A stretch of DNA of 64,000 bases from Photobacterium jeanii (GCF_001650345.1 NZ_LVHF01000012.1:930001-994000); one strand, 5' to 3'. Counted from the stretch's first letter, positions 28,774 through 41,382 are shown. Made by a program: numbers and translations. The notes: generated from the letters alone by a model not told the origin.

Positions 28774-29616
28774 ATGTGGTTACTACTATTACTCGCCGTG
28801 ATTATCGGCTTCATTGGTTATGCCTTTGTGCGCCAACGTAAGAGTCAGCATTATCTTCAACAGCGTTTCAACCAAGTTATCGGTCTGCGCCAATTAATCG
28901 ATCTCTTTCGCTTTCACCGCCGTCGCACTCACCAAGCACTGCTTCGCCCAAGCGAAGACAATGCCCGCCCCTTGGCTGAATCTCAAGCCATTGCCAATAT
29001 GGTCAAAACACTGCTCAATCAAGCTGACCGCCACCATAAACCCATGTACCGCATTCTTAATCAACGTAGTGATCTGCTGCTTCGTGAATGGCGCCATTAC
29101 AGCATTCAGCGTAACCAAGTTGTACACGGTAAGATGATTCGTCACGTACTGTATTTGATCGACGACACCATCACTCAAAGCTTACTCAACAACGATAAAG
29201 CCTCGCAGTTTCAACATTACCAAACCATCTGGCCCATTATTCTTAATGCACTAGATACATTAAGCCGCTACCGCTATACGATTGAAAATAGCCAACTTGG
29301 AAGCTCTGCCAGCTATCGTGAATTAGATAACCATGCCAGCACCTTCTACCGCCGTCTTGAGCAAATAAACTTACAGCTAAAGCAACCCGCGCCTGCTCTA
29401 TGTATAGATACGCTCCGTCAGCAGCTTGCTGTGGTGCCTGATGACCAAGATGGCATCATCAAATATAAGCAGCAGCTATACCAGTATTCCCTCACGCTAT
29501 CAGACACCCTTTACTTATTGTTCGATCACGTCCTACAAGACATAGCTGATGAATTAAAAATTCATTTACCCGAAGCAACATCACAAAAAAGCGCTAGTAG
29601 TCACATTACCACGTGA
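28774..29616 (+). CDS. Unrecognised single-pass membrane protein
   Basis: I do not recognise this 280-residue protein. It starts with a hydrophobic helix (MWLLLLLAVIIGFIGYAFV) followed at once by basic residues (RQRKSQ), so the bulk is probably cytoplasmic with the N-terminus anchored in the inner membrane. The rest is Arg/His/Gln/Leu-rich and almost entirely helical in character, with no Cys-based motif except one Cys near 213 and no nucleotide-binding signature. The order LLREWRHYSIQRNQVVHGKMIRH near the middle resembles helical sensor bundles, but I cannot assign a family. GGAGGAAG gives a strong ribosome binding site. A lipoprotein gene follows after 70 bp on the same strand and may be cotranscribed. 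Confidence 0.75.
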   Translation: MWLLLLLAVIIGFIGYAFVRQRKSQHYLQQRFNQVIGLRQLIDLFRFHRRRTHQALLRPSEDNARPLAESQAIANMVKTLLNQADRHHKPMYRILNQRSDLLLREWRHYSIQRNQVVHGKMIRHVLYLIDDTITQSLLNNDKASQFQHYQTIWPIILNALDTLSRYRYTIENSQLGSSASYRELDNHASTFYRRLEQINLQLKQPAPALCIDTLRQQLAVVPDDQDGIIKYKQQLYQYSLTLSDTLYLLFDHVLQDIADELKIHLPEATSQKSASSHITT

Positions 29617-29623
29617 CAGCGCT
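29590..29623. repeat. Inverted repeat over the stop codon of the 280-aa gene
   Basis: AGCGCT...GTCAC / GTGAC AGCGCT arms around an 8-nt centre. The six-base A-run lies on the left, so as a terminator it would act on the minus strand, where no gene is seen; on the plus strand it is a hairpin overlapping the TGA. Confidence 0.55.
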
Positions 29624-29686
29624 TAAGTTATTGATATTTATAGCCGCTTAAAATAAGAGTACATTTCCTCTTCTATAGGAGCATTC

Positions 29687-30853
29687 ATGAAGTACCTTCA
29701 AATAAGCGGCTTAGTACTCGCACTTTGCCTTGGCGTTACTGGCTGCCAAGAACAAAGCAAGCAAACCCAAGCGACCCCAACACCAGATGCTGGCAAACTG
29801 AGTCTTGAAGCGCAAAATCAGCGCCAGATTGCCCAACAGCTAGGTGAAAACTATGCCCAAATTGCCAGCCAATTAAAGCAGAACATCAATGTTGAAAGTA
29901 ATGGTGTACCACTTAATAAACTAGTGAACATCATCAACCTGCCAGCACTCACAGCACAAGCAGCTGACACTGAGAAAATGGTGATTGCTAAGCATGGACT
30001 GAACCAACAACCTGAAAACCTACTAACGGTATCACTGGCTAACCCAGCAATGTTGCCGGGCGTCGAAGCGGGTCAGCAGCCTTTATTTACTTATCAGCAA
30101 GACAACGTCAAAGCTGGCGACAGTATCGATATGTTCGATAGTCATGGTGAATTGGTTATTGGTTCTGCAGATGTCATGCCTAACCAACCTGTATTTATCG
30201 TGGGTGTTGATGAGCAAAAAGCGATGCGTGCAGGTCTTGCAACCATGCAGTCTGTATTCAATGCCAATGATGCGGTAACACTGGATAACTTACCAAAACT
30301 AGCTAGCGCACCTAAGTTAAGTGAAGAGTTCTTATCAACCACAGTTTTAAAAAAAATCAGTGTTAAAGATGATCAAGAACCTTGGATCTCTGGTAAAGCA
30401 GAAATTTATGCCCTTGTTAGTGGTGTTGATCCTAGCCGTGATGAACCAACCCTTGATGTAGTAGAAATGCCTTACTTGGATTACCAAGACCAAGTGTACT
30501 ACCCAAACCAAATCATGGTGTACTGGGCACGTTACCGTTGGGGAGCTGCAAACATCATTTTGATGGAGCATGATACAAACACCAACTACCGTGAGTTAGC
30601 AGAAGTCATCATTAAAACGGCGACAACAGTCATTGCAAGCCAAATTGATGGCGGTGCGGCAAGCTTACCTATCGTGAACAAGTTGGTGGATGCGATCTTA
30701 AAAGCAATCCCTGATGAGACCTTTACCAACAATGACGATATGGTCGACTTCTACTACACCATCATGCAAACCGACGAGTTAATCGATCAACCAGGTGCAA
30801 GTAACAATGCCACCATTACGCTTGAACCTCGCGAGATCCCATTAACCAAGTAA
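29687..30853 (+). CDS. Putative outer-membrane lipoprotein, DUF3103-like
   Basis: A 388-residue secreted protein. The signal peptide MKYLQISGLVLALCLGVTGC ends in a lipobox with Cys20 and Gln at +2, so export to the outer membrane is expected. After a Gln/Thr-rich linker the body contains ISGKAEIYALVSGVDPSRDE, EMPYLDYQDQVYYPNQIM and MEHDTNTNYRELAEVIIKTA. Overall length and these blocks resemble the DUF3103 proteins annotated in Vibrionaceae; I make that link from memory. No enzymatic motif is visible. The region around 225-300 with many Tyr/Trp/Asp residues may be a beta domain. It is 70 bp downstream of the unknown membrane protein and has a hairpin after its stop. Confidence 0.75.
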   Translation: MKYLQISGLVLALCLGVTGCQEQSKQTQATPTPDAGKLSLEAQNQRQIAQQLGENYAQIASQLKQNINVESNGVPLNKLVNIINLPALTAQAADTEKMVIAKHGLNQQPENLLTVSLANPAMLPGVEAGQQPLFTYQQDNVKAGDSIDMFDSHGELVIGSADVMPNQPVFIVGVDEQKAMRAGLATMQSVFNANDAVTLDNLPKLASAPKLSEEFLSTTVLKKISVKDDQEPWISGKAEIYALVSGVDPSRDEPTLDVVEMPYLDYQDQVYYPNQIMVYWARYRWGAANIILMEHDTNTNYRELAEVIIKTATTVIASQIDGGAASLPIVNKLVDAILKAIPDETFTNNDDMVDFYYTIMQTDELIDQPGASNNATITLEPREIPLTK

Positions 30854-30867
30854 TACTGTAAAGGATG

Positions 30868-30909
30868 CCAATCAGAGTATGGTGACGTTTCATCACTGAT
30901 TCTGATTGG
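30868..30909 (+). terminator. Hairpin after the DUF3103-like gene
   Basis: CCAATCAGA / TCTGATTGG arms with further pairing inside (TGGTGA / TCATCA). No strong T-run follows, so it may act as a 3'-end stabiliser with the terminator at 30955 doing the stopping. Confidence 0.55.
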
Positions 30910-30954
30910 TTATCAAGCTTTAACCTAGTTACTAGGTATAAAATACAGGCATAA

Positions 30955-30982
30955 AAAAACCCAGCTTAACAGCTGGGTTTTT
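30955..30982. terminator. Bidirectional terminator, DUF3103-like gene / serS
   Basis: AAAAACCCAGCT / AGCTGGGTTTTT perfect 12-bp stem with loop TAAC between convergent genes. Confidence 0.92.
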
Positions 30983-31001
30983 ATTATTTATCGATTCGCA
31001 C

Positions 31002-32376
<1,375 letters not shown>

Positions 32377-32485
32377 TGCGTCAGTTAAGTGAAAAATACG
32401 GGCAAATAATAACCACAAAATACCAACATGACGCCTGCACCAGTGCAACTGGTGACTGTCGTTTAACGATACCCAAAAAGCCCTA

Positions 32486-33826
32486 TTATTGGTAGCGCTT
32501 TAATGTGCTTTTTGCGTCTAACGTAGCAAGATAATCCAACTTTTCGCCAATTTTGGTTTCTAAGCCACGATTTGTCGGCTGATAAAAGCGTGTTCCATGT
32601 AATTCAGGCGGGAAATAACTCTCCCCTGCGGCATACGCGCCAGGTTCATCATGGGCATAACGGTACTCGGCACCATAACCTAGGTCTTTCATCAATTTGG
32701 TCGGTGCATTACGTAAATGCGGTGGTACTTCGTAATCAGGCGTATTTTTCGCCATCTGTTTTGCTTGGCTAAACGCGGTGTAAACAGCATTACTTTTTGG
32801 TGCGCAAGCTAGGTACACAATTGCCTGCGCAATCGCACGTTCGCCTTCGTAAGCCCCGACACGGGTAAAGCAATCCCAGGCAGAAACCGCAACCTGCATC
32901 GCACGCGGATCAGCATTACCGACATCTTCCGAAGCAATCGCTAATAAACGGCGAGCAACATACAGCGGATCACATCCCGCTTGTAACATGCGAGCAAACC
33001 AGTACAAAGCACCGTCTGGGCTTGAGCCCCGAATCGACTTATGCACTGCTGAAATCATGTCGTACCACAAGTCGCCTTTGTTATCGAAACGGGCAATTTT
33101 TTCCCCAGCCACTTCAGCCAACAATGGCAAAGTCACTTGTTTGATGCCGCTGGCATCTTCTTCTGCCATGTCGATCAACTGTTCGAGGTAGTTTAGCGAC
33201 ATGCGTGCATCGCCCCCGACCAATTCAGCTAATCGCTCTTTGACGTCATCCACAAAGGCGACATTCGTTTCTGTAACACCACGCTCTTGGTCGGTAAGTG
33301 CTTGCTCGATCACCGCTAAAATATCGTCTTTATCTAACGATTTGAGTTTATACACCCGCGCTCGCGATAACAGTGCGTTATTGAGCTCAAACGATGGGTT
33401 TTCGGTGGTCGCGCCAATGAAAGTGACAGTACCATCTTCAATATGGGGTAAGAAGGCGTCTTGCTGGCTCTTATTAAAGCGATGAACCTCATCCACAAAC
33501 AAGATAGTGCGACGCCCTGCAAGCTTGTTTTCACGTGCTTTATCAATCGCAGCTCGAATATCTTTAACACCAGAGGTAACTGCAGACACGCGCTCCACTT
33601 CCGCTTGAGCATAATTCGCCGCCACTTCAGCCAAGGTTGTTTTCCCTGTGCCCGGTGGTCCCCACAGGATCATTGAATGCAAATGCCCCGCTTCAAGTGC
33701 TCGGCGCAGCGGTTTTCCTTCGCCTAAAATATGGCGCTGACCAATATATTCCTGCACATTGCGCGGGCGCATACGTGCTGCCAGAGGGCGAAAATCAGAG
33801 GCAAAATCCAGACTTAAATTACTCAC
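32486..33826 (-). CDS. rarA: Replication-associated recombination protein RarA (MgsA)
   Basis: AAA+ ATPase of the clamp-loader clade (bacterial WRNIP1/Mgs1 homologue) that acts at stalled replication forks. The 446-residue protein has Walker A GPPGTGKT at residues 56-63, Walker [18 protein letters not shown], sensor region [12 protein letters not shown], and the C-terminal MgsA domain ([18 protein letters not shown] and [19 protein letters not shown]). It is located between lolA and serS as in E. coli. No anomalies. Confidence 0.96.
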   Translation of the reverse strand: MSNLSLDFASDFRPLAARMRPRNVQEYIGQRHILGEGKPLRRALEAGHLHSMILWGPPGTGKTTLAEVAANYAQAEVERVSAVTSGVKDIRAAIDKARENKLAGRRTILFVDEVHRFNKSQQDAFLPHIEDGTVTFIGATTENPSFELNNALLSRARVYKLKSLDKDDILAVIEQALTDQERGVTETNVAFVDDVKERLAELVGGDARMSLNYLEQLIDMAEEDASGIKQVTLPLLAEVAGEKIARFDNKGDLWYDMISAVHKSIRGSSPDGALYWFARMLQAGCDPLYVARRLLAIASEDVGNADPRAMQVAVSAWDCFTRVGAYEGERAIAQAIVYLACAPKSNAVYTAFSQAKQMAKNTPDYEVPPHLRNAPTKLMKDLGYGAEYRYAHDEPGAYAAGESYFPPELHGTRFYQPTNRGLETKIGEKLDYLATLDAKSTLKRYQ

Positions 33827-33873
33827 ATTAACCCCTTATCCCTCAATGCAAAAAAACAGTGAGGATATAACAG

Positions 33874-33900
33874 AAAAGGTGACCAACAAGGTCACCTTAT
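33874..33900 (-). terminator. Terminator between lolA and rarA
   Basis: AAGGTGAC / GTCACCTT stem with a 7-nt loop; read on the minus strand it is followed by TTTTC. It could attenuate read-through from lolA into rarA. Confidence 0.65.
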
Positions 33901-33956
33901 AGATTCATTAATGGCTATTACTAGCCATGAGTGTCGAGGTTGACTCAGCAAACAAC

Positions 33957-34565
33957 TTAGTTACGCTGATCGTCCAACTCAACACCTTGTGGCGGCGCAA
34001 AAGTAAACTGAGCTGCTTTTGGCTCGGTGTTTTTAAACTGACTGAAGGTAAACTGGCTTTTTTGACCATCTTGTTCAATCACAGAGAAATTACGTACCAC
34101 CCCAGATTTAGCCACAGTGATAACAAACTTACCCATGGTGCTATTCGCCGCTTTGGGCGTTAAGGTGAAAGTATCTACCGTTTGTGCCACATCGTAATTA
34201 GCCCAATCCGTTTGGCTATTACGCGTCAGCAACACAAATGGGGTTTGCTCGGTCGCATCTTTCAGCCACATCGCCGTTACTTGCTCGATAAACGGGTTGT
34301 AGTACCACAAGGTTTTACCGTCGGAAACTAGCAAGTTTTCATCTGGGGTTTCGGTATTCCAGCGAAACAGATTTGGGCGTTTGATCGCCATATCCCCTTC
34401 GCCTTCCACTAGAAGTTCACCTTCAGGACTTACCACTTTTTGCGCAAAGTTAGCGCTAAACGCATTCACTTTATCAAGACGAGCACTGAGCTCTTGCTGT
34501 GGGTTTGCCCACACTACCGAAGCAAAAAATAAAGGCGCAATCGCAAGGTACTTCATTAATTTCAT
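33957..34565 (-). CDS. lolA: Outer-membrane lipoprotein carrier protein LolA
   Basis: Periplasmic chaperone that carries lipoproteins from LolCDE to LolB. The 202-residue precursor has a cleavable signal peptide ([20 protein letters not shown], cleavage before NPQQEL), then [45 protein letters not shown] and [16 protein letters not shown], matching the LolA fold. Three in-frame ATGs occur close together; the one at 34565 is spaced about 9 bp from AAGG and gives a normal signal peptide. It lies 52 bp downstream of ftsK, as in E. coli, and serves the envelope with it. Confidence 0.95.
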   Translation of the reverse strand: MKLMKYLAIAPLFFASVVWANPQQELSARLDKVNAFSANFAQKVVSPEGELLVEGEGDMAIKRPNLFRWNTETPDENLLVSDGKTLWYYNPFIEQVTAMWLKDATEQTPFVLLTRNSQTDWANYDVAQTVDTFTLTPKAANSTMGKFVITVAKSGVVRNFSVIEQDGQKSQFTFSQFKNTEPKAAQFTFAPPQGVELDDQRN

Positions 34566-34617
34566 TTTTATCATCCTTCACCTTCATTACAGAAAGTTGG
34601 GTCATTAATTTGTTTTA

Positions 34618-37600
34618 TTAGTCACGCGGTGGTGGCGGTGGTGCCAACACTTCACGATTACCGTTATGGCCTGGAGGACTAACGATGCCGTGCGACTCAA
34701 GCTGCTCAACAATACGAGCAGCACGGTTGTAACCAATTTTAAATTTACGTTGTACGCCCGATACCGAACCACGACGAGTTTCGGTCACAAATGCCGCGAC
34801 TTGATCAAATAGCTGGTCAAGATCGTCATCGCCACCCACTGGCGTCTCGCCCGGTAGTAGACCTTCAGCACCTTGGTCAGCATTCAAAATCCCATCAATG
34901 TATTGCGGCTTCGCTCGCGCTTTCCAATCATTTACAACGTTATGAACATCATCATCCGAGGCAAACGCACCGTGAACACGTACCGGATGGTTTTGACCCG
35001 CAGGTAAGTACAGCATATCACCCATACCGAGCAATGATTCTGCGCCGCCCTGATCCAAAATGGTTCGCGAGTCGGTTTTGGTCGACACTGTAAATGCCAT
35101 ACGGCTTGGAATATTGGCTTTGATCAAACCTGTTATCACATCCACCGATGGGCGCTGAGTTGCCAGTACAAGGTGAATACCAGCCGCACGCGCTTTTTGC
35201 GCCAAACGAGCAATTAACTCTTCAACCTTCTTACCAACAACCATCATCAGATCGGCAAATTCATCGACGATCACCACAATGCTTGGCATTTTCTCTAGCA
35301 ATGGTGGATGTTCATCCATGCTATCGCCCGGTTTCCAAAGAGGGTCATAGATTGGGTGCCCAGCCTCCGCCGCCTCTTTTAGCTTAGCATTGTAACCAGC
35401 AAGGTTACGGACGCCGACACGCGCCATTAACTGGTAACGACGCTCCATCTCACCCACACACCAACGCAGCGCATTGCCTGCATCTTTCATGTCGGTAACC
35501 ACTTCGGTCAACAAATGTGGGATACCTTCATAAATAGAAAGTTCCAACATTTTCGGGTCAATCATGATGAAACGACAATCTTCCGGCTTACATTTGTACA
35601 GTAAGCTCAAGATCATGACGTTTACACCTACCGACTTACCAGAGCCTGTGGTACCCGCCACCAGCAAGTGTGGCATCTTGCTCAGATCAGCAACTACGGC
35701 TTCACCGGCAATGTCGTAACCTAATACAATCGGTAACGCCCCTTTCATTTCCTTGAAACGATCACTGTCGATCACTTGCGACATATAAACCGTTTCACGG
35801 TTCAGGTTCGGCAGCTCAAGACCGATGTAAGGTTTACCCGGAATAACCTCAACCACACGCACCGCAGTGGTCGATAGTGCACGTGCCAAGTCTTTCGCTA
35901 ATCCAGCAATACGGCTAACCTTCACCCCTGGCGCTAAGTCTAGCTCGTAACGGGTGATGACAGGCCCAGGATATACGCCAACCACTTTGGCTTTGATTTT
36001 ATAATCAGCCAATTTAGTTTCGACTAATCGCGCCGTTGCCATTAACTCTTCTTCGGTTGCTGGCTGTACGTTTTGTCTCGCTGGCGCAAGTAGGTCTAGT
36101 GTCGGCATTGGTGACGTCGGCACAGGTAAATCAGGGTCAGACTGCATTAGGAACGGGTTATCTAACCCTGCCATATGCGCTTGTTCTTTTTGAGCATCAC
36201 GAATGCGCTTCAAGAAAGCTTCTTCATCGCTAACTTCAGCTTCACTCTCGGCAGCCGTAATTAACTCACCTTCTGCGGCATTATCAGCTTGCTGAGCACG
36301 CTCTAACTCAGACATGCCATCATGCACGCCAATTTCAATATTCTCGGAGTCGATTGTCGATGATGCCACGTTTGAATCTGACGCTAGATCAGCTTCAACT
36401 GGCGCAAAGACTGCACTTTGTTCAGCAGGAGATGCAAAGTCTGGCTCAATGTTATCCAGCAAAGGTTCAGCTGGCACTTCGCCCCTTGTTTCAGCCTCAG
36501 CTTCTATCGAAGTTTCTAACTTATTCTCGTAAACAGGCTCTTCAACTGTCGTTGTGACAGAAGTTTGCGCTGCTTCTACTGACTGAGCCTCTGGGCTTAC
36601 TGTAGATTGTGTACTTGCAACTGCGGCCTCTTGCACAGGTTCTTCTATTACTGACGTCATGGCGATACTTGGTTCATGCGTCGCAATTTGGTCAACATCT
36701 TCGACCTTCACCATAAGCTCAGACTCAACCTGAGGCTGTCGTTGTGAGTGTGGCTGTGGTTGTTGTGAAACGGCTGGTGCCGCCTCTTCTTCCACATACA
36801 TGGTGAAGTTTTCATCTTTATCCAATTGCTGTTCAAGTTCAGCAATCGTCATTCCTTTCGCTTGGGCAGTTGAGGTTACTTCAACCGCAGGTGTTGGTAC
36901 TGGCGGTAGCGCCGCCGCAGGCGAGACTTCCGCTGTCTCAGCAGGTGCTACCGTTGCCACAGCAGCGGTCGCAGGCATAGGTGTTGATGTGGGCGCTGAA
37001 ACTGATTCTGGCGAGCTCGCTGGACGATTTATCACAATTCGAGGTAAATCTTCTTCAGCATTGTTTGCAGGCGAATTGCTTGCTATTGCTGGTTCAGCTT
37101 GAGCTTGAGAAAAGTTGTCTACCGCTGGCACTGCTGACGGACGACTATTCGATGCTAACAACACGTCATCGGCATCAGGAATACTGTTTTGAGCAGCAAA
37201 TGGATTATTCGCTTCTGCAAATTGCGGCTCGGTAGCTGGCGTTGCGAATGGCTCGTCTTTAGCAAATGAAGTCAGTGTTTCCGACTTATCTGCACGCACT
37301 TTATTTAGTAGCCATGCCATAGAACCTAGGGTGCTCTCACCTAAGGTGTCCACAATCGTTAACCATGAGATACCCGTAAACAAGGTAAAACCTACCGCCC
37401 ACAGGAACATCATGATCAAGGTGGTTCCCAAGATATTAAATAACGGTAGTGCCATATTCGATACCACATCACCAATCACCCCACCGGATGAAAAGTACCA
37501 GATATCATCGAAATTCAAGTCGGCAAGGCTACAACTCGTTAAAAAGAGGATCAGCATCCCTAGCAGGCGGGTGCCGTAAATCATGAAGTCGAGTTGCTCA

Positions 37601-37905
37601 CGCTCGCCACGACGGCGAAATAACACCCACGCAGCCAATAGAACAGCAACCGGAAGGAAATACGCAAGCGATCCGAAACTAAAGAACAAGCTATCAGCAA
37701 CAAAGGCACCGAATGCCCCAGCTTTGTTTTGAACAGGCCCTTGCCATGCGGTTTGCGACCAAGATGGGTCGGCAGGGTCGAAACTAACCAACGCCACCAT
37801 CATATAAATTGCAGCGAAGAGTGCGATAATTAGAAAGCTTTCCAGTAAGCGCTGGCCACCACTTAATCGGGTGATCGCTGACTGTTTGCCTTTAACCTTC
37901 CTCAA
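34618..37905 (-). CDS. ftsK: DNA translocase FtsK
   Basis: FtsK couples septation to chromosome segregation: the N-terminal membrane domain sits in the divisome and the C-terminal motor pumps DNA and activates XerCD at dif. The 1095-residue protein shows four membrane helices in the first 190 residues ([20 protein letters not shown] is the first). An Ala/Pro/Glu-rich linker runs from about 200 to 600. The RecA-like motor has Walker [12 protein letters not shown] near 750 and [16 protein letters not shown], and the C-terminal gamma domain (about 1030-1090, [21 protein letters not shown]) reads KOPS. It ends with a Pro-rich tail. E. coli FtsK is 1329 residues; the linker here is shorter. lolA follows. 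Confidence 0.98.
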   Translation of the reverse strand: MRKVKGKQSAITRLSGGQRLLESFLIIALFAAIYMMVALVSFDPADPSWSQTAWQGPVQNKAGAFGAFVADSLFFSFGSLAYFLPVAVLLAAWVLFRRRGEREQLDFMIYGTRLLGMLILFLTSCSLADLNFDDIWYFSSGGVIGDVVSNMALPLFNILGTTLIMMFLWAVGFTLFTGISWLTIVDTLGESTLGSMAWLLNKVRADKSETLTSFAKDEPFATPATEPQFAEANNPFAAQNSIPDADDVLLASNSRPSAVPAVDNFSQAQAEPAIASNSPANNAEEDLPRIVINRPASSPESVSAPTSTPMPATAAVATVAPAETAEVSPAAALPPVPTPAVEVTSTAQAKGMTIAELEQQLDKDENFTMYVEEEAAPAVSQQPQPHSQRQPQVESELMVKVEDVDQIATHEPSIAMTSVIEEPVQEAAVASTQSTVSPEAQSVEAAQTSVTTTVEEPVYENKLETSIEAEAETRGEVPAEPLLDNIEPDFASPAEQSAVFAPVEADLASDSNVASSTIDSENIEIGVHDGMSELERAQQADNAAEGELITAAESEAEVSDEEAFLKRIRDAQKEQAHMAGLDNPFLMQSDPDLPVPTSPMPTLDLLAPARQNVQPATEEELMATARLVETKLADYKIKAKVVGVYPGPVITRYELDLAPGVKVSRIAGLAKDLARALSTTAVRVVEVIPGKPYIGLELPNLNRETVYMSQVIDSDRFKEMKGALPIVLGYDIAGEAVVADLSKMPHLLVAGTTGSGKSVGVNVMILSLLYKCKPEDCRFIMIDPKMLELSIYEGIPHLLTEVVTDMKDAGNALRWCVGEMERRYQLMARVGVRNLAGYNAKLKEAAEAGHPIYDPLWKPGDSMDEHPPLLEKMPSIVVIVDEFADLMMVVGKKVEELIARLAQKARAAGIHLVLATQRPSVDVITGLIKANIPSRMAFTVSTKTDSRTILDQGGAESLLGMGDMLYLPAGQNHPVRVHGAFASDDDVHNVVNDWKARAKPQYIDGILNADQGAEGLLPGETPVGGDDDLDQLFDQVAAFVTETRRGSVSGVQRKFKIGYNRAARIVEQLESHGIVSPPGHNGNREVLAPPPPPRD

Positions 37906-38313
37906 AGAAAACTCCGTTGTTATACATGCTCAGGCGCAAACTACCGACGAAAACACGCATCTGCAGAAGTTCGTCATAATATTGCACGCTTTATTCACTC
38001 TATTTATTGCCGTCAATACGAGTAAGTCAGCCTAAGCGAAAAACCGATACTAATAGGATGTTATACCAGAACTTCCCTCACGAGGTAAAAACACTGGATA
38101 ACCGATCAGTCTATTGTAATCGTTTCTTTGCCAGAAAAGGGCATAGAATTGTTAAAAGAGAGGGATAATTGATGAAAATTAAACCAGTTAACATAATATC
38201 GACTGCAAAGCGGCATCAATATCACTGTTGGTTGTAAGCGACAGAAACAATTCAAGCGACCGAAGTCGCTTGAATATAATTCGAAAATTTAATTCGAAAC
38301 CGTGTTGGCAAAC
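37906..38313. other. Intergenic region ftsK / lrp
   Basis: About 410 bp with the ftsK promoter region near 37906-38060 and the lrp terminator at 38250. The rest is AT-rich; I see no ORF or RNA gene. Confidence 0.55.
38250..38275 (-). terminator. lrp terminator
   Basis: ATTCAAGCGAC / GTCGCTTGAAT perfect 11-bp stem with a four-base loop (CGAA on plus, TTCG on minus). The T-run on the minus strand is weak (TTGTTTC). It lies 38 bp after the lrp stop. Confidence 0.75.
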
Positions 38314-38808
38314 TTAACGAGTTTTAATCACAAGATTGTTAGTTTGCTTCACTTCTTCCATCACCACGTAAGTACGAGTGTCGTTCACACCAGGAAGACG
38401 AAGTAGCGTCTCACCCAGCAACTTACGGTATGCAGACATATCTGATACACGTGTCTTCAATAGGTAGTCGAAGTCACCTGATACTAGGTGACACTCTTGA
38501 ATGTCTTCTAGCTCTTGTACCGACTTATTGAATTGTTCAAATACATCCGGTGCACCACGATTCAAGGTGATTTCAACAAACACCAATAGAGATGCGTCAA
38601 GGAATTGAGGATTCAGCAAAGCCGTGTAGCCACTGATGTAGCCTTGGCGCTCAAGACGACGTACACGTTCTAGACACGGTGTTGGTGACAGACCTACACG
38701 TTTAGACAGCTCAACGTTCGAGATACGGCCATCTTTCTGTAGTTCATTCAGAATGTTACGGTCAATGCGATCCAATTCCTTGGATGGTTTCTTTTTGGTA
38801 TCTACCAT
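38314..38808 (-). CDS. lrp: Leucine-responsive regulatory protein Lrp
   Basis: Global regulator of the Lrp/AsnC family, an octameric feast/famine DNA-binding protein. The 164-residue product equals E. coli Lrp (164). It has an N-terminal winged helix-turn-helix (about 15-60, RNILNELQKDGRISNVELSK with VGLSPTPCLERVRRL as recognition region) and a C-terminal RAM ligand-binding domain (YTALLNPQFLDASLLVFVEI ... GDFDYLLKTRVSDMSAYRKLL). It is divergent from ald across 157 bp; Lrp-type regulators often control a divergently transcribed alanine dehydrogenase gene. In E. coli lrp is also upstream of ftsK-lolA. Confidence 0.97.
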   Translation of the reverse strand: MVDTKKKPSKELDRIDRNILNELQKDGRISNVELSKRVGLSPTPCLERVRRLERQGYISGYTALLNPQFLDASLLVFVEITLNRGAPDVFEQFNKSVQELEDIQECHLVSGDFDYLLKTRVSDMSAYRKLLGETLLRLPGVNDTRTYVVMEEVKQTNNLVIKTR

Positions 38809-38855
38809 TTTTTATTCCACCTTCTTACTTCCTTGCAAAAAAATATACTACATCT

Positions 38856-38870
38856 TTCTAATATTTAGAA
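38856..38870. promoter_or_regulatory. Palindrome in the lrp-ald intergenic region
   Basis: TTCTAATATTTAGAA, a perfect 6-3-6 palindrome, about 95 bp before ald and 48 bp before lrp. AT-rich dyads of about 15 bp are the typical Lrp operator shape. A role as Lrp site is inference. Confidence 0.4.
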
Positions 38871-38965
38871 TCAAATACTCTGGTAGTCAAACTATACTGC
38901 GATTAGATCTGCACTAACAACCTTCTCAATAGCACTTCCCACTAGCCTATCTATGGAGGAGCAGG

Positions 38966-40087
38966 ATGATCATTGGTGTACCCAAAGAAATCAAAAACCA
39001 CGAGTATCGCGTCGGGCTTACCCCTGCCAGTGTCCGCGAGCTAGTCTCTCTCGGTCACTCAGTATTAGTGGAATCTAATGCTGCATGTGGGATCGGATTT
39101 AACGATACCGACTACCAAGCTGCAGGCGCTTCCATAATTTCTACGGCTAAAGAAGTTTTTACCAGATCAGAGATGATTGTCAAAGTAAAAGAGCCTCAAG
39201 CAGTAGAAAGAGCTATGCTTCGCGAAGGACAGATATTATTTACCTACCTTCACCTTGCCCCTGATTTTCCGCAAACCAAAGAACTTATTCAAAGCAAAGC
39301 CATTTGCATCGCTTACGAAACAGTAACAGATAAATATGGCAGATTACCACTATTAGCGCCTATGTCTGAGGTCGCTGGCAGAATGTCCATCCAAGCAGGA
39401 GCCCAAACACTAGAGAATTCTAACGGTGGACGTGGTCTTTTACTTAGTGGTGTGCCGGGCGTTGCGCCCGCCAATGTGGTCATTTTAGGTGGTGGTGTAG
39501 TTGGTTCAAACGCGGCAAGAATGGCCGTTGGTATGCGCGCAGATGTAACGATTTTAGATCGAAACATTGATACGTTACGGGCGCTCGATAGTGAGTTCCA
39601 AGGGCGAGCAAAAGTGCTTTATTCCACTCGCGAAGCCATCGACCAACTCGTCCCCGAAGCGGATTTAATTATTGGTGCGGTGCTGATCCCTGGCGCTGCG
39701 GCACCCAAGCTAATTTCAGCTGAGCATATAGAGAAAATGAAGTCTGGCTCGGCGGTGGTGGATGTTGCCATCGACCAAGGTGGCTGCTTTGAGACCTCGC
39801 ATCCGACCACACATACCGACCCGACTTTTGTTGTCAATGACGTGGTGCATTACTGTGTCGCTAACATGCCGGGCGCGGTTGCCAGAACATCAACTTTCGC
39901 TTTGAACAATGCCACCCTTCCCTACGTAATTACCATAGCGCAAAAAGGCTATAAAAAAGCCTTGTTGGAAGATGATGGGCTTCTTAAAGGGATGAACGTT
40001 ATGTACGGCAAAGTAACTTATAAGGAAGTCGCCGATGCGTTTAATTTGCACTATACCGACCCAACCGTAGCTATAAGTATGCATTAA
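38966..40087 (+). CDS. ald: Alanine dehydrogenase
   Basis: Ald interconverts L-alanine and pyruvate plus ammonia with NAD(H), in the cytoplasm. The 373-residue product has the N-terminal IIGVPKEIKNHEYRVGLTP motif, VKVKEPQ with the substrate-binding Lys at about 74, YLHLAPD with the catalytic His near 96, and the Rossmann glycines in VILGGGVVGSNAARMA. It also has the VVDVAIDQGGCFETSHPTTH region with the catalytic Asp. Length is normal (371-374). The ribosome binding site GGAGGAG is strong. It is divergent from lrp, so Lrp control is likely. An unusual inverted repeat follows the stop. Confidence 0.97.
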   Translation: MIIGVPKEIKNHEYRVGLTPASVRELVSLGHSVLVESNAACGIGFNDTDYQAAGASIISTAKEVFTRSEMIVKVKEPQAVERAMLREGQILFTYLHLAPDFPQTKELIQSKAICIAYETVTDKYGRLPLLAPMSEVAGRMSIQAGAQTLENSNGGRGLLLSGVPGVAPANVVILGGGVVGSNAARMAVGMRADVTILDRNIDTLRALDSEFQGRAKVLYSTREAIDQLVPEADLIIGAVLIPGAAAPKLISAEHIEKMKSGSAVVDVAIDQGGCFETSHPTTHTDPTFVVNDVVHYCVANMPGAVARTSTFALNNATLPYVITIAQKGYKKALLEDDGLLKGMNVMYGKVTYKEVADAFNLHYTDPTVAISMH

Positions 40088-40105
40088 GTTATAACCAAAT
40101 ATTCT

Positions 40106-40183
40106 AGTTAACCCTGCTCACATGAAATGATTTTGACGTTATCAGCCATCAAGCAAAAGAAAATAATGTGAGCTCGGTTAACT
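40106..40183. repeat. 78-bp inverted-repeat element after ald
   Basis: Outer arms AGTTAACC / GGTTAACT and inner arms GCTCACAT / ATGTGAGC, separated by a 2-nt mismatch in each arm, enclose a 42-bp centre. 16 of 18 arm positions pair. It begins 19 bp after the ald stop and could be a 3' hairpin or a small mobile-repeat remnant. No T-run follows. Confidence 0.7.
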
Positions 40184-40270
40184 TAGTACGCCACACCTTG
40201 CACAAGCTATCAAAACCATACTGCTTTCGTGGTTATAGACACAGCGAACACTTGTCTAGCTTATTGATAG

Positions 40271-41347
<1,077 letters not shown>

Positions 41348-41360
41348 TAACAACGTCTTA

Positions 41361-41382
41361 GGCTGCCTCGCGCAGCCTTTTT
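41361..41382 (+). terminator. trxB terminator
   Basis: GGCTGC CTCGC GCAGCC TTTTT, 13 bp after the trxB stop. A second weaker hairpin (GAAACC / GGTTTC arms, 41402-41433) follows before cydD. Confidence 0.85.

Noticed and set aside
28894-29178. Reading the 280-aa protein as a nitrate/nitrite-sensing (NIT) domain protein
   Set aside because: The helical bundle and Arg-rich pattern are suggestive, but I could not match the conserved NIT motif.
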